NCBI GenBank assembly: GCA_045636385.1
Contig: JAZTXK010000055.1
Location: forward strand, 53,023 to 117,022
DNA from: CAG-390 sp045636385
GTDB taxonomy: Bacteria > Bacillota > Clostridia > Oscillospirales > CAG-272
Direction of reading: 5' to 3'
Length of the DNA stretch: 64,000 nt
Below are positions 33,249 to 41,778 of the stretch, piece by piece; the stretch's first letter is position 1; every line of letters starts with the position of its first letter. The notes below the pieces were generated by a model, which saw only the letters and a list, made by a program, of their open reading frames with translations, was not told where the DNA came from and did not search any database. The translations under genes were made by a program, and so were the position numbers.

Positions 33249-33701
33249 TTAAAGTTCGGCTAAAATGTCAGCCGCATTTGTATCGGGTTTTACTTTCGGC
33301 ATAATCTTTTCGATATTGCCGTTTTCGTCAATGATAAATGTGGTGCGTACGACGCCCATAGATACCTTTCCGCACATCTTCTTTTCCTGCCACACGCCGT
33401 AAGCCTCGATGGCTACGCGGTCGGGATCGGAGAGAAGGATGAAGGGAAGATCGTATTTTTCGGCAAACTTAACGTGCGATGCCACGCTGTCCTTGCTGAT
33501 GCCGATGACCTCGACACCCTTTGCCTCGAACTGCTTGTAGGCTCCCGCAAAAGCGCAAGCCTGACGGGTGCATCCGGGGGTGTTGTCCTTGGGGTAGAAG
33601 TAGAGAACTACCTTTTTGCCGAGGAGCGACGAGAGGGTAAAGTCATTTCCGTTTTTGTCCTTGAGAGTAAAGTCGGGGGCTTTCATTCCGATTTCAAGCA
33701 T
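33249..33701 (-). CDS. bcp: Thioredoxin-dependent thiol peroxidase (bacterioferritin comigratory protein)
   Basis: 150 residues. Peroxiredoxin Q/Bcp motif KDNTPGCTRQACAF holds the peroxidatic Cys (PGCT) and the resolving Cys five residues later (QAC). It reduces hydrogen peroxide and organic peroxides using thioredoxin, in the cytoplasm. Expressed from the ten-gene operon with nitroreductase and YbaK, giving the operon an oxidative-stress flavour (inference). Confidence 0.92.
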   Translation of the reverse strand: MLEIGMKAPDFTLKDKNGNDFTLSSLLGKKVVLYFYPKDNTPGCTRQACAFAGAYKQFEAKGVEVIGISKDSVASHVKFAEKYDLPFILLSDPDRVAIEAYGVWQEKKMCGKVSMGVVRTTFIIDENGNIEKIMPKVKPDTNAADILAEL

Positions 33702-33713
33702 ATTTTTTCCTCC

Positions 33714-34847
33714 TTAATAAAGCGAGTATTTGAAGATCATAAGTAAAAATTCAAGTCCCGTGGGGAGCGAATCGGGGTAGAGAAGTTCGCCTACGTTGTG
33801 CGGATACGAGGTCTTGCAGAGTCCGACGTCGAGAGAGGGAATGCCACGGCTCATAGGATAGCGGCAATCGGTGCAAGCCGAAGAAAATCTCGGTTCGATG
33901 CCGAGCGAGCGGAGCATTTCGCGGTGATCCTCGCCGATCTTCTTCATCACGTCGTCGGGAACCGTGTTCCAATGCGCCGTGTTACTGACGATCTCGTTCG
34001 TCACGCTTACCTCTTCGGTGGTGTATTTCTTGACCGCCTCGTCGAGGAAGGAGGCGAGAACGTCGTATCTTTCGCGCTTGTCGGAGCGGAGCTCGATCAG
34101 CGCGTGCGCCTCGGCGGCGATTATATTGTGTCTGTTTCCGCCGCTCATCATACCGACGTTGATGGTGGTGCGCTTCAGTTTTTCATTTGCGATGTATTCG
34201 CGGCATGCGGCAGAGGTATCGAGAATGATTTTTGAAAGCTCCTCGATCGCGCTCGGTGTGCCGAAAGCGCCGAGAGCGTGCCCGCCGGGCGCGCGGACGG
34301 TTACAAGGTGGTTGTAGTAATTGACCGTGCCGGTGTAGATGCGTTGTATCGAGGCGTCGAAGCTGTAACAGAACGCGATATCGTCCGTGCCATTTTTTGT
34401 GAGGTAATTATACATACCAACGCTTCCGACCTCCTCGGAGGCGGTTGCGATGAAGAGCACGCCGTATTCGTTGTCAACGGGCGGGTTTTCAATCAGATAG
34501 CGCATACCGAGCATAAGAACGGCAAGATTTGCGGTATCGTCGCCAATGCCGGGGCAGTAGAGCTTGTCGTCTTCTTTCTTTATTTCAAGAGGAACGTCAA
34601 AGTCGAAAACCGTATCGGTGTGAGCAGAGAAGATCACCCATTTGCCGCTTTTACCGGGAAAAGCCTTCCAGACCACGTTGCAGGATTCGTCGATCTCGAC
34701 TCCCTTCGCGCCAGCATCTTCAAGCCACTTGGCGCAATATTCGGCGCGAGCTCTTTCGTGTCCGCTCGGCGCGGGGATGAGGGTCATATCGCAGGTAAGC
34801 CGGGTTAGTTCATCTGCGTGAGCCAGAGCATAGTCGTGAAAAGTCAT
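33714..34847 (-). CDS. M20 family metallopeptidase
   Basis: 377 residues. Zinc-site motifs of the M20 group: FSAHTDTVFDF (metal His and catalytic Asp), PGIGDDTANLAV (bridging Asp), ATASEEVGSVG (catalytic Glu pair), and a late His in CKTSYPHNVGE. The dimerisation domain lies between. Members hydrolyse peptides, acylated amino acids or similar. Its ATG overlaps the stop of the propeller-like gene by one base (TGATG). Confidence 0.88.
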   Translation of the reverse strand: MTFHDYALAHADELTRLTCDMTLIPAPSGHERARAEYCAKWLEDAGAKGVEIDESCNVVWKAFPGKSGKWVIFSAHTDTVFDFDVPLEIKKEDDKLYCPGIGDDTANLAVLMLGMRYLIENPPVDNEYGVLFIATASEEVGSVGMYNYLTKNGTDDIAFCYSFDASIQRIYTGTVNYYNHLVTVRAPGGHALGAFGTPSAIEELSKIILDTSAACREYIANEKLKRTTINVGMMSGGNRHNIIAAEAHALIELRSDKRERYDVLASFLDEAVKKYTTEEVSVTNEIVSNTAHWNTVPDDVMKKIGEDHREMLRSLGIEPRFSSACTDCRYPMSRGIPSLDVGLCKTSYPHNVGELLYPDSLPTGLEFLLMIFKYSLY

Positions 34848-35734
34848 CAGAAGTCAAAAGCCTCTCTTTCGTAGATTTTTTCTTTCTGGGTGTTTATGAG
34901 CATTCTGCCCTTGTAAAAGGCAACGCATTCGACCTCCTGATCGAAGAAGGGCGCGGTTGAAAGATCCTCGCAGAGCGCGTATTTTTTCTCATTCAGATCA
35001 ATGACATTGAGCGCGTCGGGTGTGTCCTCTCTGCCGAAGCCGAAGGAGTAGTAGAGCTTATCCTCGTAGATCGTTCCGCCCTGCGTCGCGAAAGCGTTGA
35101 AGGGGAGGCGGAACTGGTCGAGAATATCATCTGCGGTGAAGGTCACGTCGCCCTCGTCGGGGGAGGGAAGACGGAATTTGGTGACGATGTATTCGTTATC
35201 GGGGCGGTACATCTCGCGCTTGGTGCGGTAGCGCGCCGAGTGGAGATAGAAGAAGCCGTTTTTGACGTCAACAAGCGACGCGGGCCATCCCCAGCCGGGG
35301 ATCTCGAATTTTGTGCCGTCCTTTTCGGTCGGCTTATAATAGATGCGCTGAACCGTTTCTGCGGAATATTTACCGTCTTTCAGTCTGATCTGCTCAACGG
35401 CGCAGTATGCAATCCAACCTTTTTCGTCGGCGTCGCCGCTGTTGCCGGCGGTAACGTACATCAGAGGGAAATCCTCGCCATCCATCGTCGCGCCGAACAT
35501 CGCGTCGTTTGCGTGGTTGTCGTATCTTTTATCTTCCTTATTGCTGCAATAAGATCCGAGCTTGAAAACTCCCATCGGCTTCGGCTCGCGGCTGACGAGA
35601 TCGTATGCGCCGCAGACGCCGCTGTGATAGAGAACGAATGCGGTGTCGCCGTGGATAGCCATTCCCTGAACCGAGCGGCGTTTACCGAACATTTCCGTCG
35701 TGGGATTTTCGAATTCCATATAAAGCTTATACAT
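34847..35734 (-). CDS. Hypothetical beta-propeller-like cytoplasmic protein
   Basis: 295 residues; no known family. It is rich in beta-strand-turn units such as GMAIHGDTAFVLYHSGVCGAYDL, PLMYVTAGNSGD, NGFFYLHSARYR and EDKLYYSFGFG, which suggests a propeller. No signal peptide. Start ATG at 35734 chosen because GAGGTG lies 6 nt upstream; a longer reading to 35755 overlaps the previous gene. Its strands resemble the C-terminal half of the lipoprotein at 36362 in style, but I cannot prove relation. Confidence 0.6.
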   Translation of the reverse strand: MYKLYMEFENPTTEMFGKRRSVQGMAIHGDTAFVLYHSGVCGAYDLVSREPKPMGVFKLGSYCSNKEDKRYDNHANDAMFGATMDGEDFPLMYVTAGNSGDADEKGWIAYCAVEQIRLKDGKYSAETVQRIYYKPTEKDGTKFEIPGWGWPASLVDVKNGFFYLHSARYRTKREMYRPDNEYIVTKFRLPSPDEGDVTFTADDILDQFRLPFNAFATQGGTIYEDKLYYSFGFGREDTPDALNVIDLNEKKYALCEDLSTAPFFDQEVECVAFYKGRMLINTQKEKIYEREAFDF

Positions 35735-35744
35735 CGGAGTCACC

Positions 35745-36221
35745 TCACTTGACAAGCTCGTCGATCTTATCAGCGGTCAGACGGTATATTGTCCATTCAT
35801 CCATCGGCACTGCTCCCTTTGAAAGATAGAAATCAATGCTCGGTTGGTTCCAATCGAGACAAGTCCATTCCACTCTGCCGCAGCCACGTTCCTTTGCAAT
35901 TCTTGTGACCTCGAGAAGGAGCGCTTTGCCGTAGCCTTTTCCGCGGTATTTGGGCCAGACGAAGAGATCCTCCAGATGAATTCCCGCGCGGCCGACGAAG
36001 GTGGAGTAATTATGGAAGAAGAGCGCGAATCCGACTTCTTTTTCGTCTTCAAGCGCGAAGATGACCTCCGCGTGTCCCTTGCCAAAAACGACTTCCTTTA
36101 TCATTTCCTCGGTGTTGATGACCTCGTCGAGCATATTTTCATATTCAGCGATGCCGCGGATGAATTTGAGGATCAGTGCGGCGTCGGCTTCGGTTGCATA
36201 TCTGAATTTTACCGTATTCAT
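35745..36221 (-). CDS. GNAT family N-acetyltransferase
   Basis: 158 residues, close to diamine N-acetyltransferase-like GNATs. The acetyl-CoA loop shows as LFVWPKYRGKGYGKALL (Q/R-x-x-G-x-G/A pattern) with YSTFVGRAGIHLEDL before it. It transfers an acetyl group from acetyl-CoA to an amine; the acceptor is unknown. First gene of the ten-gene operon, with its promoter at 36255-36283. Confidence 0.88.
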   Translation of the reverse strand: MNTVKFRYATEADAALILKFIRGIAEYENMLDEVINTEEMIKEVVFGKGHAEVIFALEDEKEVGFALFFHNYSTFVGRAGIHLEDLFVWPKYRGKGYGKALLLEVTRIAKERGCGRVEWTCLDWNQPSIDFYLSKGAVPMDEWTIYRLTADKIDELVK

Positions 36222-36254
36222 TATTATTTCTCCGATAGACGTTTGATTTGTTTT

Positions 36255-36283
36255 ATTATAGCATATTTTTGAAGATAATTCAA
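36255..36283 (-). promoter_or_regulatory. Sigma-A promoter of the ten-gene operon
   Basis: Minus strand TTGAAT (36278-36283), 17-bp spacer, TATAAT (36255-36260). All genes from 36221 to 28869 follow with gaps of 0 to 18 nt or small overlaps. Confidence 0.75.
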
Positions 36284-36305
36284 CCGCTTTTTTAGATGCA
36301 TTATA

Positions 36306-36334
36306 TTGAAAACAAAAGATTTTTATGGTATAAT
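36306..36334 (+). promoter_or_regulatory. Sigma-A promoter of the propeller lipoprotein gene
   Basis: TTGAAA (36306-36311), 17-bp spacer, TATAAT (36329-36334), 28 nt before the ATG. Divergent from the promoter at 36255-36283. Confidence 0.8.
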
Positions 36335-36361
36335 AAATTATCGTAAATTTCGGAGGACAAT

Positions 36362-37663
36362 ATGAAAAAATTCAGTTTGTTAGTTTTATTTTTAGCGTTA
36401 GCGTTACTGCTTCCCGCTTGTGAAAAAGCTCCCGAGGGAGAGGTGACGGAAACCGAAGCGGCGGAGATCACGGAGGTCAAAAAGGAAATGATTACAGTTG
36501 TTTCGGGCGGTAAGACTGAATTTGAGATCATTCGCTCCGAGGAAAACGACGGCGCGCGCGGACGTCTTTTTGCCGCCTTTGAAAGCGAATTCGATAAGCG
36601 ATTCGGATGCAAGATCGGCAGTACCTTTGACATTATGGCTGCCCTCAAGCCTCCCGCACCCGATGCGAGAGAGCTGATTCTCGGCGACACGAACAGAGCG
36701 GAATCTTCAGCTCTCAAAGCCAAGCTTGAAGCGGCGGGCGGCAACCGTTTCGGTATCGCAGTCATAGGCAACAAGATTGCAATAAACGGAACGAGCTGGT
36801 ATCAGTGCTATCTCGCGCTCAATTATTTTTTTGAAACCTTTACCTCGACCGATGAAAACGGCGCGATGCTTGCTATCGAGGCGGGATTTGAGTATATTTC
36901 CGAGCCCTCGGAGGATGATGCTTTTGCTATCGCCGAGCTCCTTTCGGACGGCAGAGGCGTTGCGTTTGCGGCAACCGAAAAGGTTTTGAAATTCAAAAAC
37001 GTAAACGGTGGCGGAACCGTTCAGGGCGGATGCACGGACGGTAAATTCGTTTACGTAGGTATGATGGGAACGAGTGACGGCGTAGAATTCGGCGTTGTTT
37101 CGAAATACGATATTACCACAGGTGAGATCGTCAAATCCTCTGATCGCCTGCCCACCTTCCATACCAACGATCTGACCTACGATGCGAAGAACAACAGGAT
37201 CGTCATAGCAACGCTTGATGCGGGCTGGACGCGACTTTCCTTTGTCGATGCCGAAACTCTTGAATACAAGGGCGATCTTATCGCGCCCGTCGGCATACGC
37301 GGACTTGAATATCTGAAGGAAAGCAACACATACGTTGCCGCGGGCTTCAATATCGAGATAATGATCCTCGGCGAGAATTTCAATAAGCTTTCCTCGCATA
37401 TCTGCGCAGACCAGACACTTATGACACAGGGGCTTTATTCGGACGGCGAGTACGTTTACGATCCGAGATATCTTGAAGGCAGAGCGGTTCATCTTATGGT
37501 GGTCGAGGATATGGAGGGCAATCTTATCTCAAGCGCAAATATCTACGGACTCTCGGGAGCAGAGCCCGAGCATATGTATAAGATAGACGGTACTATGTAT
37601 ATCGGATGCAACCATTCCGGCTGGCTTTATAAGGTCGAGACAATACCGCAGAACTGGTGGTAA
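36362..37663 (+). CDS. Lipoprotein with shared N-terminal module and beta-propeller-like domain
   Basis: 433 residues. Signal peptide with lipobox LLPAC (about 15-19) and an acidic linker. Residues about 38-165 are the module also seen at 11193 and 23064, with RELILGDTNRAESS and GIAVIGNKIAINGTS. The C-terminal half has repeated strand units (GGCTDGKFVYVGMMG, LTYDAKNNRIVIATLDAGW, GLEYLKESNTYVAAGF, GLYSDGEYVYDPRYL) typical of a beta-propeller. Function unknown; an extracellular binding or sensor role is a guess. The following gene fucO has its own promoter. Confidence 0.8.
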   Translation: MKKFSLLVLFLALALLLPACEKAPEGEVTETEAAEITEVKKEMITVVSGGKTEFEIIRSEENDGARGRLFAAFESEFDKRFGCKIGSTFDIMAALKPPAPDARELILGDTNRAESSALKAKLEAAGGNRFGIAVIGNKIAINGTSWYQCYLALNYFFETFTSTDENGAMLAIEAGFEYISEPSEDDAFAIAELLSDGRGVAFAATEKVLKFKNVNGGGTVQGGCTDGKFVYVGMMGTSDGVEFGVVSKYDITTGEIVKSSDRLPTFHTNDLTYDAKNNRIVIATLDAGWTRLSFVDAETLEYKGDLIAPVGIRGLEYLKESNTYVAAGFNIEIMILGENFNKLSSHICADQTLMTQGLYSDGEYVYDPRYLEGRAVHLMVVEDMEGNLISSANIYGLSGAEPEHMYKIDGTMYIGCNHSGWLYKVETIPQNWW

Positions 37664-37701
37664 ATATCAACGCGGAAAAACATAAAAATTTTAATTTCTT
37701 A

Positions 37702-37730
37702 TTGAAATTTCGCGTTTTATATTGTATAAT
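37702..37730 (+). promoter_or_regulatory. Sigma-A promoter of the fucO-like gene
   Basis: TTGAAA (37702-37707), 17-bp spacer, TATAAT (37725-37730). RBS ACGGAGG follows before the ATG at 37782. Confidence 0.8.
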
Positions 37731-37781
37731 TAATTTATAGGCTTCGCCTACCCAAAGAATAAAATTACGGAGGTCACTCAA

Positions 37782-38924
37782 ATGGCAAATCGTTTTGTAT
37801 CCAACGCAATATCATATCACGGCAAGGGCGCGATCCTCGAGATCCCCGCAATCGTTTCCGCTAAAGGCTTCAAGAAGGCTTTCATCGCTTCGGACCCTGA
37901 TCTTATTAAGTTCGGCGTAACCAAGAAGGTAACCGATATTCTTGATAAGGAAGGAATGGCTTACGAGATCTATTCCAATATCAAGCCCAATCCCACCATT
38001 GAAAACGTAAAGAACGGCGTTGAGGCTTATAAGGCTTCGGGCGCGGATTACATGATCGCTATCGGCGGCGGTTCCTCGATGGACACCGCAAAGGCTATCG
38101 GTATCATTATCAACAACCCCGAGTTCGCTGACGTTCGTTCTCTCGAGGGCGTTGCCCCCACCAAGAACCGCACGGTTTACACCATCGCAGTTCCCACCAC
38201 CGCAGGTACTGCTGCAGAGGCAACCATCAACTACGTTATCACCGACGTTGAGCGCAAGCGTAAGTTCGTTTGCGTTGACGTAAACGATATTCCCGATATC
38301 GCAGTCGTTGACCCCGATATGATGTCCACAATGCCCAAGGGCCTCACCGCCGCAACCGGTATGGACGCTCTCACCCACGCTATCGAGGGTTACACCACCC
38401 GTGCTGCTTGGGATCTTCCCGATTGTCTCAACCTCGAGGCTATCCGCCTTATTGCAAAGAGCCTCCGCGGTGCGGTTGAGAACGATCCCGAAGGTCGCGA
38501 GGGTATGGCACTCGGTCAGTTCGTGACCGGTATGGCATTCTCGAACGTAGGTCTCGGCATCGCTCACTCGGTAGCGCACACTCTCGGCGCGGTTTACGAC
38601 ACTCCCCACGGCGTTGCTTGCGCAATGATGCTTCCTATCGTTATGGAGTACAACGCAGAGTGCACCGGCGAGAAGCTCAAGGCAGTTGCAGAGGCTATGG
38701 GCGTTGACACCACCGGAATGGATCAGGCTACTTACCGCAAGGCAGCAGTTGACGCAGTTCGTCAGCTCTCCATCGACGTTGGAATCCCCACCAAGCTTGC
38801 CGCACTCAAGGAAGAGGACCTCGACTTCCTCGCAGAGTCCGCATACGCAGACGCTTGCGCACCCGGCAACCCCAAGGCTGCTTCGGTTGAGGATATCAAG
38901 GGACTTATCAGAAAGCTTATGTAA
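37782..38924 (+). CDS. fucO: Iron-containing alcohol dehydrogenase, lactaldehyde reductase type
   Basis: 380 residues, very close in pattern to FucO: MANRFVSNAISYHGKGA, GADYMIAIGGGSSMDTAKAIG (NAD site), FADVRSLEG, IPTTAGTAAEATINYV-like PTTAGTAAEATINY, and the Fe2+ ligands in DALTHAIEG (Asp, His) and HSVAHTLGAVYDTPHG (two His). FucO reduces L-lactaldehyde to 1,2-propanediol in fucose and rhamnose fermentation; 1,3-propanediol or butanol dehydrogenase activity cannot be ruled out. Codon use is strongly biased, suggesting high expression. Bidirectional terminator follows. Confidence 0.88.
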   Translation: MANRFVSNAISYHGKGAILEIPAIVSAKGFKKAFIASDPDLIKFGVTKKVTDILDKEGMAYEIYSNIKPNPTIENVKNGVEAYKASGADYMIAIGGGSSMDTAKAIGIIINNPEFADVRSLEGVAPTKNRTVYTIAVPTTAGTAAEATINYVITDVERKRKFVCVDVNDIPDIAVVDPDMMSTMPKGLTAATGMDALTHAIEGYTTRAAWDLPDCLNLEAIRLIAKSLRGAVENDPEGREGMALGQFVTGMAFSNVGLGIAHSVAHTLGAVYDTPHGVACAMMLPIVMEYNAECTGEKLKAVAEAMGVDTTGMDQATYRKAAVDAVRQLSIDVGIPTKLAALKEEDLDFLAESAYADACAPGNPKAASVEDIKGLIRKLM

Positions 38925-38934
38925 TCTTTATAAC

Positions 38935-38966
38935 AAAAAGCCTCGATCTTCGGATCGAGGCTTTTT
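38935..38966. terminator. Bidirectional intrinsic terminator with TTCG tetraloop
   Basis: 14-bp stem (38935-38948 with 38953-38966) around a TTCG loop; A and T runs form the stem ends, so it can stop both the fucO gene and the convergent operon ending at 38970. Confidence 0.9.
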
Positions 38967-38969
38967 GTA

Positions 38970-39809
38970 TTAAATCAATTCTTTAAGTTTTTCCGCCGCA
39001 TCCGCGAAAGCCGTCTTGGCATCGGGATACTTATAAGGATTCTCGAAGGAACGGCCGACGAGGGCGTTGAGTCCCGAGAAGAGCTCGAGGTGCGGTTCGA
39101 GGGAGACGAAAAAGTCGCTGTCGGCGTATTCTTTATGCTCCGCGAGTATCTCCGCGATCTTTGCCTCACCGCAGCCGGGGGGGACTATCGCGCCCGCCGC
39201 GAGGGCGTCCTTGATATGGAAATACGCAATGCGATCTTTGAGCAGTCGGTATGATTCGGGATAGGGATCGACTCCTTCAAGAACGTAATTTCCCATATCG
39301 TAAACGCACGCGAGGTCGGGGAAATAGTCGAGCAATTCGCGGCAACGCTCGGGAATGTCGCCGTAGATCTTTGCCTCATTTTCGTGGCAGAGGACAACGC
39401 CGTATTCACGCGCGGCATCGAGAAGTCTGCCGAGGGCGGAGAAAGCCTCGTCCTTCATATCAACGATATTCTTTCCCGCGGGGGCGTAAAAACTGAAAAC
39501 TCTGACGAACTTTGCGCCGAGGATGTTTGCGTATTCAAAAACGCGTTTTGCAGTTTCGATATGACCGTCAATGTCGCCGTCGAGCTTGATCTTGCCGAGG
39601 GGCGAGCCTATCGCGGAGACCTTGATTCCGTATTTATCAAGAAGTTCTTTTACTCGGAGAACTTCTTCTTTTGTCAGAACGGATATGTTTTTTTTATCAA
39701 CGTGGCGTATCTCGATATGAGATATTCCGAGCTTGTTTAAGCCTTGAAGCTGTTCCTCAAAGCTGTCGGAATATTCATCCGCAAACGCCGAAATTATGAT
39801 CTTTGCCAT
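38970..39809 (-). CDS. Sugar phosphate isomerase/epimerase family protein
   Basis: 279 residues, AP endonuclease 2-like TIM barrel: ISHIEIRHVDKKN, VRVFSFYAP, LCHENEAKIYGDIPE, CVYDMGNYV (metal Asp) and IAYFHIKDA (metal His). Related proteins include inosose dehydratase and hydroxypyruvate isomerase. It is the last gene of a set with two Gfo/Idh oxidoreductases, 2 nt after one of them, a pairing typical of inositol or keto-sugar catabolism (context inference). Confidence 0.88.
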   Translation of the reverse strand: MAKIIISAFADEYSDSFEEQLQGLNKLGISHIEIRHVDKKNISVLTKEEVLRVKELLDKYGIKVSAIGSPLGKIKLDGDIDGHIETAKRVFEYANILGAKFVRVFSFYAPAGKNIVDMKDEAFSALGRLLDAAREYGVVLCHENEAKIYGDIPERCRELLDYFPDLACVYDMGNYVLEGVDPYPESYRLLKDRIAYFHIKDALAAGAIVPPGCGEAKIAEILAEHKEYADSDFFVSLEPHLELFSGLNALVGRSFENPYKYPDAKTAFADAAEKLKELI

Positions 39810-39811
39810 GT

Positions 39812-40681
39812 TTACACCTTGATCTCGGGGAGCTCGTCTGCTTTTCCGCTTTCAAGCGAGCGCATAATGGCGTTCATGATGAAGACGGGGGAGATGAATT
39901 CCTCGTATGTGCAGGTCTGTGCGCCGCCGTCGAGAATTTCGGCGAACTCCTTGAACTCGCGGTAATACCAATCGGAAGTGGTCGGAATCTCAAAGGATTT
40001 CGATGCCTTTTCAGCCATTCGTGCGGCGTAGTAAACGTAGGAGCCGTCGCAGAAAAGTCCGACGCAATCGTAATTGTCGTAGTGGAAAAGCACGTTTATC
40101 GTCTTTCCGTTTTTCTTTGCCTCGACGGACTTCGGGAATCTGCCGAATATCTCGCAGACCATCTCGACGAGGTGCTGTGCGTAGAAGTAAAATCCGCCGT
40201 AAGCGTTCTCCGCCTGATAGGGTGCGCGGATGAAGCCGCCGAGGGTCTTGCCCGAATCCTCTGCAAGCGCGTCGGCCTTCAGCTCGGAAACGTAAACGTC
40301 CTGCTTGAGTGACGAACCGCCCGAGATTCTTGTGGAGCGTGCTTTAAGCTCACGCATAAATTCAACAGCCTCGTCCTCTCTGACCGTGATCGGCTTGTCG
40401 ATGAACATCGGAATACCGCTCTCTATGTAAGGCTTTGCGAACTTATAATGCTCGTCGCCGTGGCGGGCTGTGATGATAAGTCCGTCGATCTGACCGACAG
40501 CGGAGTCGTAATTTTCAAGAACGGGAACACCGAAAGTATCACGGAGTTTTTCGGATGCCGCGGGATCGTTGCTGTACACGCCGATGCATTCGATGCCCGA
40601 AAATTCTTCCTTTTCTTTAATGAATTTCAAAAACGCATTGGCGTGTGAATTTTCACAACCGAGAATAGCAATTTTTTTCAT
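39812..40681 (-). CDS. Gfo/Idh/MocA family oxidoreductase, variant nucleotide motif
   Basis: 289 residues, short for the family (usually 320-380). The Rossmann start is KKIAILGCENSHANAFLKF, where the classical GxGxxG is replaced by GCENSHAN. The EKP-like substrate-site motif is FIDKPIT. Downstream the C-terminal alpha/beta domain is present (YYFREF-like WYYREFKEFAE). It may act as a sugar or inositol dehydrogenase with altered cofactor binding; the substrate is unknown. Lies 10 nt after the other Gfo/Idh gene. Confidence 0.82.
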   Translation of the reverse strand: MKKIAILGCENSHANAFLKFIKEKEEFSGIECIGVYSNDPAASEKLRDTFGVPVLENYDSAVGQIDGLIITARHGDEHYKFAKPYIESGIPMFIDKPITVREDEAVEFMRELKARSTRISGGSSLKQDVYVSELKADALAEDSGKTLGGFIRAPYQAENAYGGFYFYAQHLVEMVCEIFGRFPKSVEAKKNGKTINVLFHYDNYDCVGLFCDGSYVYYAARMAEKASKSFEIPTTSDWYYREFKEFAEILDGGAQTCTYEEFISPVFIMNAIMRSLESGKADELPEIKV

Positions 40682-40691
40682 TTTTGCCTCC

Positions 40692-41762
40692 TTAATATTT
40701 GAGGGGAAGCGGATTTTCCGCGTGTACCTTTTCGATAACAGAGATAACAGCCGCCGCCATTTCGGGGGTTACGGTCATAGGTCTTCCTTCGGTGATCTTA
40801 AAGTAGAGCTGTTCGTAAAGCGAAGCGGTGCCGACGTCGAAAGCGGTGCCCTCAAACTTGCCCTCCTCCTCGTGCTTGACGAGCTTTTCGGAGCAGTAGA
40901 TGGGATCGCCCGCATCGTTCTTGATGAAGGTCTCGGAGACCTCCTTTTCGGGGTTCTCGCCGTCAACTATGTAGGTCATATTGTAAGCCGAAGGGGTGCA
41001 CTTGAAGCATCCGCGAGTGCCGAGGATCTTTACGTTATAGTTCGAGAAAGCGTCGATCGAGGTCACCTCGATATCCACAACGGGCTTGTTGGGAGTATCA
41101 ATGATGATCTTTGCGAAGTCGTCCGAGTCGCCGAAGGTCAGCGCACAGCCGAGCTTGCTGTAAACCACGCGGGCGTTTTCGTCGAAATCAAGGAATCCGA
41201 GCGCGAGACCGATGGGGTGAGGACCGGTGTTGTAAACACCGCCCGCGCACTTCTTCTGCAGAGTCTGCCAGTCCCAACGGCGTGCGAAATTGTTGTAGCG
41301 GATGCTGATCTGCTTGATCTCGCCGAGCTTTCCCGACTTTGCAAGCTCGTAAGCGAAGGGATAGAAGGGAGCAAGGAAGGTCTGCTGGAATACCGCGAGG
41401 GTCACATCCTTGTCCTTGGCGATCTTGATAAGCTCATCGCATTCGTAGCGGGTGCGTCCGAAGGGCTTTTCAACGAGAACGTTGAAGCCGTGAAGGAGAA
41501 GGTCCTTCGTGATCGGATAGTGCATTTCGGAGTATGTGGAATTTACAACGAGGTCAATGTCATCAAGCTTGAAAAGCTCTGTGTAATCGGCGAAGGTCTT
41601 GCAACCGGGATAGATCTCCTCTGCAACGCCTCTGCGGAATTCATCCGCATCGACAACGTATTTTACGTCGTAATAAAGATTGGTCTTGCCGCGGAAATAT
41701 TTACCGTGAATATTCTTTCCGCTTCTGCCTTGTCCGATGATAGCAACGTTTAGTTTTTTCAT
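40692..41762 (-). CDS. Gfo/Idh/MocA family oxidoreductase
   Basis: 356 residues. N-terminal NAD(P)-binding motif VAIIGQGRSGKNIHGKYF, the EKPFG motif with the catalytic Lys (VLVEKPFGRTRYE) and the GGGxxxD/H-like NTGPHPIGLAL segment with the catalytic His. Such enzymes oxidise sugar or cyclitol hydroxyls. Starts 16 nt after the GNAT gene with RBS AGGAGAG. Confidence 0.9.
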   Translation of the reverse strand: MKKLNVAIIGQGRSGKNIHGKYFRGKTNLYYDVKYVVDADEFRRGVAEEIYPGCKTFADYTELFKLDDIDLVVNSTYSEMHYPITKDLLLHGFNVLVEKPFGRTRYECDELIKIAKDKDVTLAVFQQTFLAPFYPFAYELAKSGKLGEIKQISIRYNNFARRWDWQTLQKKCAGGVYNTGPHPIGLALGFLDFDENARVVYSKLGCALTFGDSDDFAKIIIDTPNKPVVDIEVTSIDAFSNYNVKILGTRGCFKCTPSAYNMTYIVDGENPEKEVSETFIKNDAGDPIYCSEKLVKHEEEGKFEGTAFDVGTASLYEQLYFKITEGRPMTVTPEMAAAVISVIEKVHAENPLPLKY

Positions 41763-41778
41763 TTTTTGCTCTCCTGTT

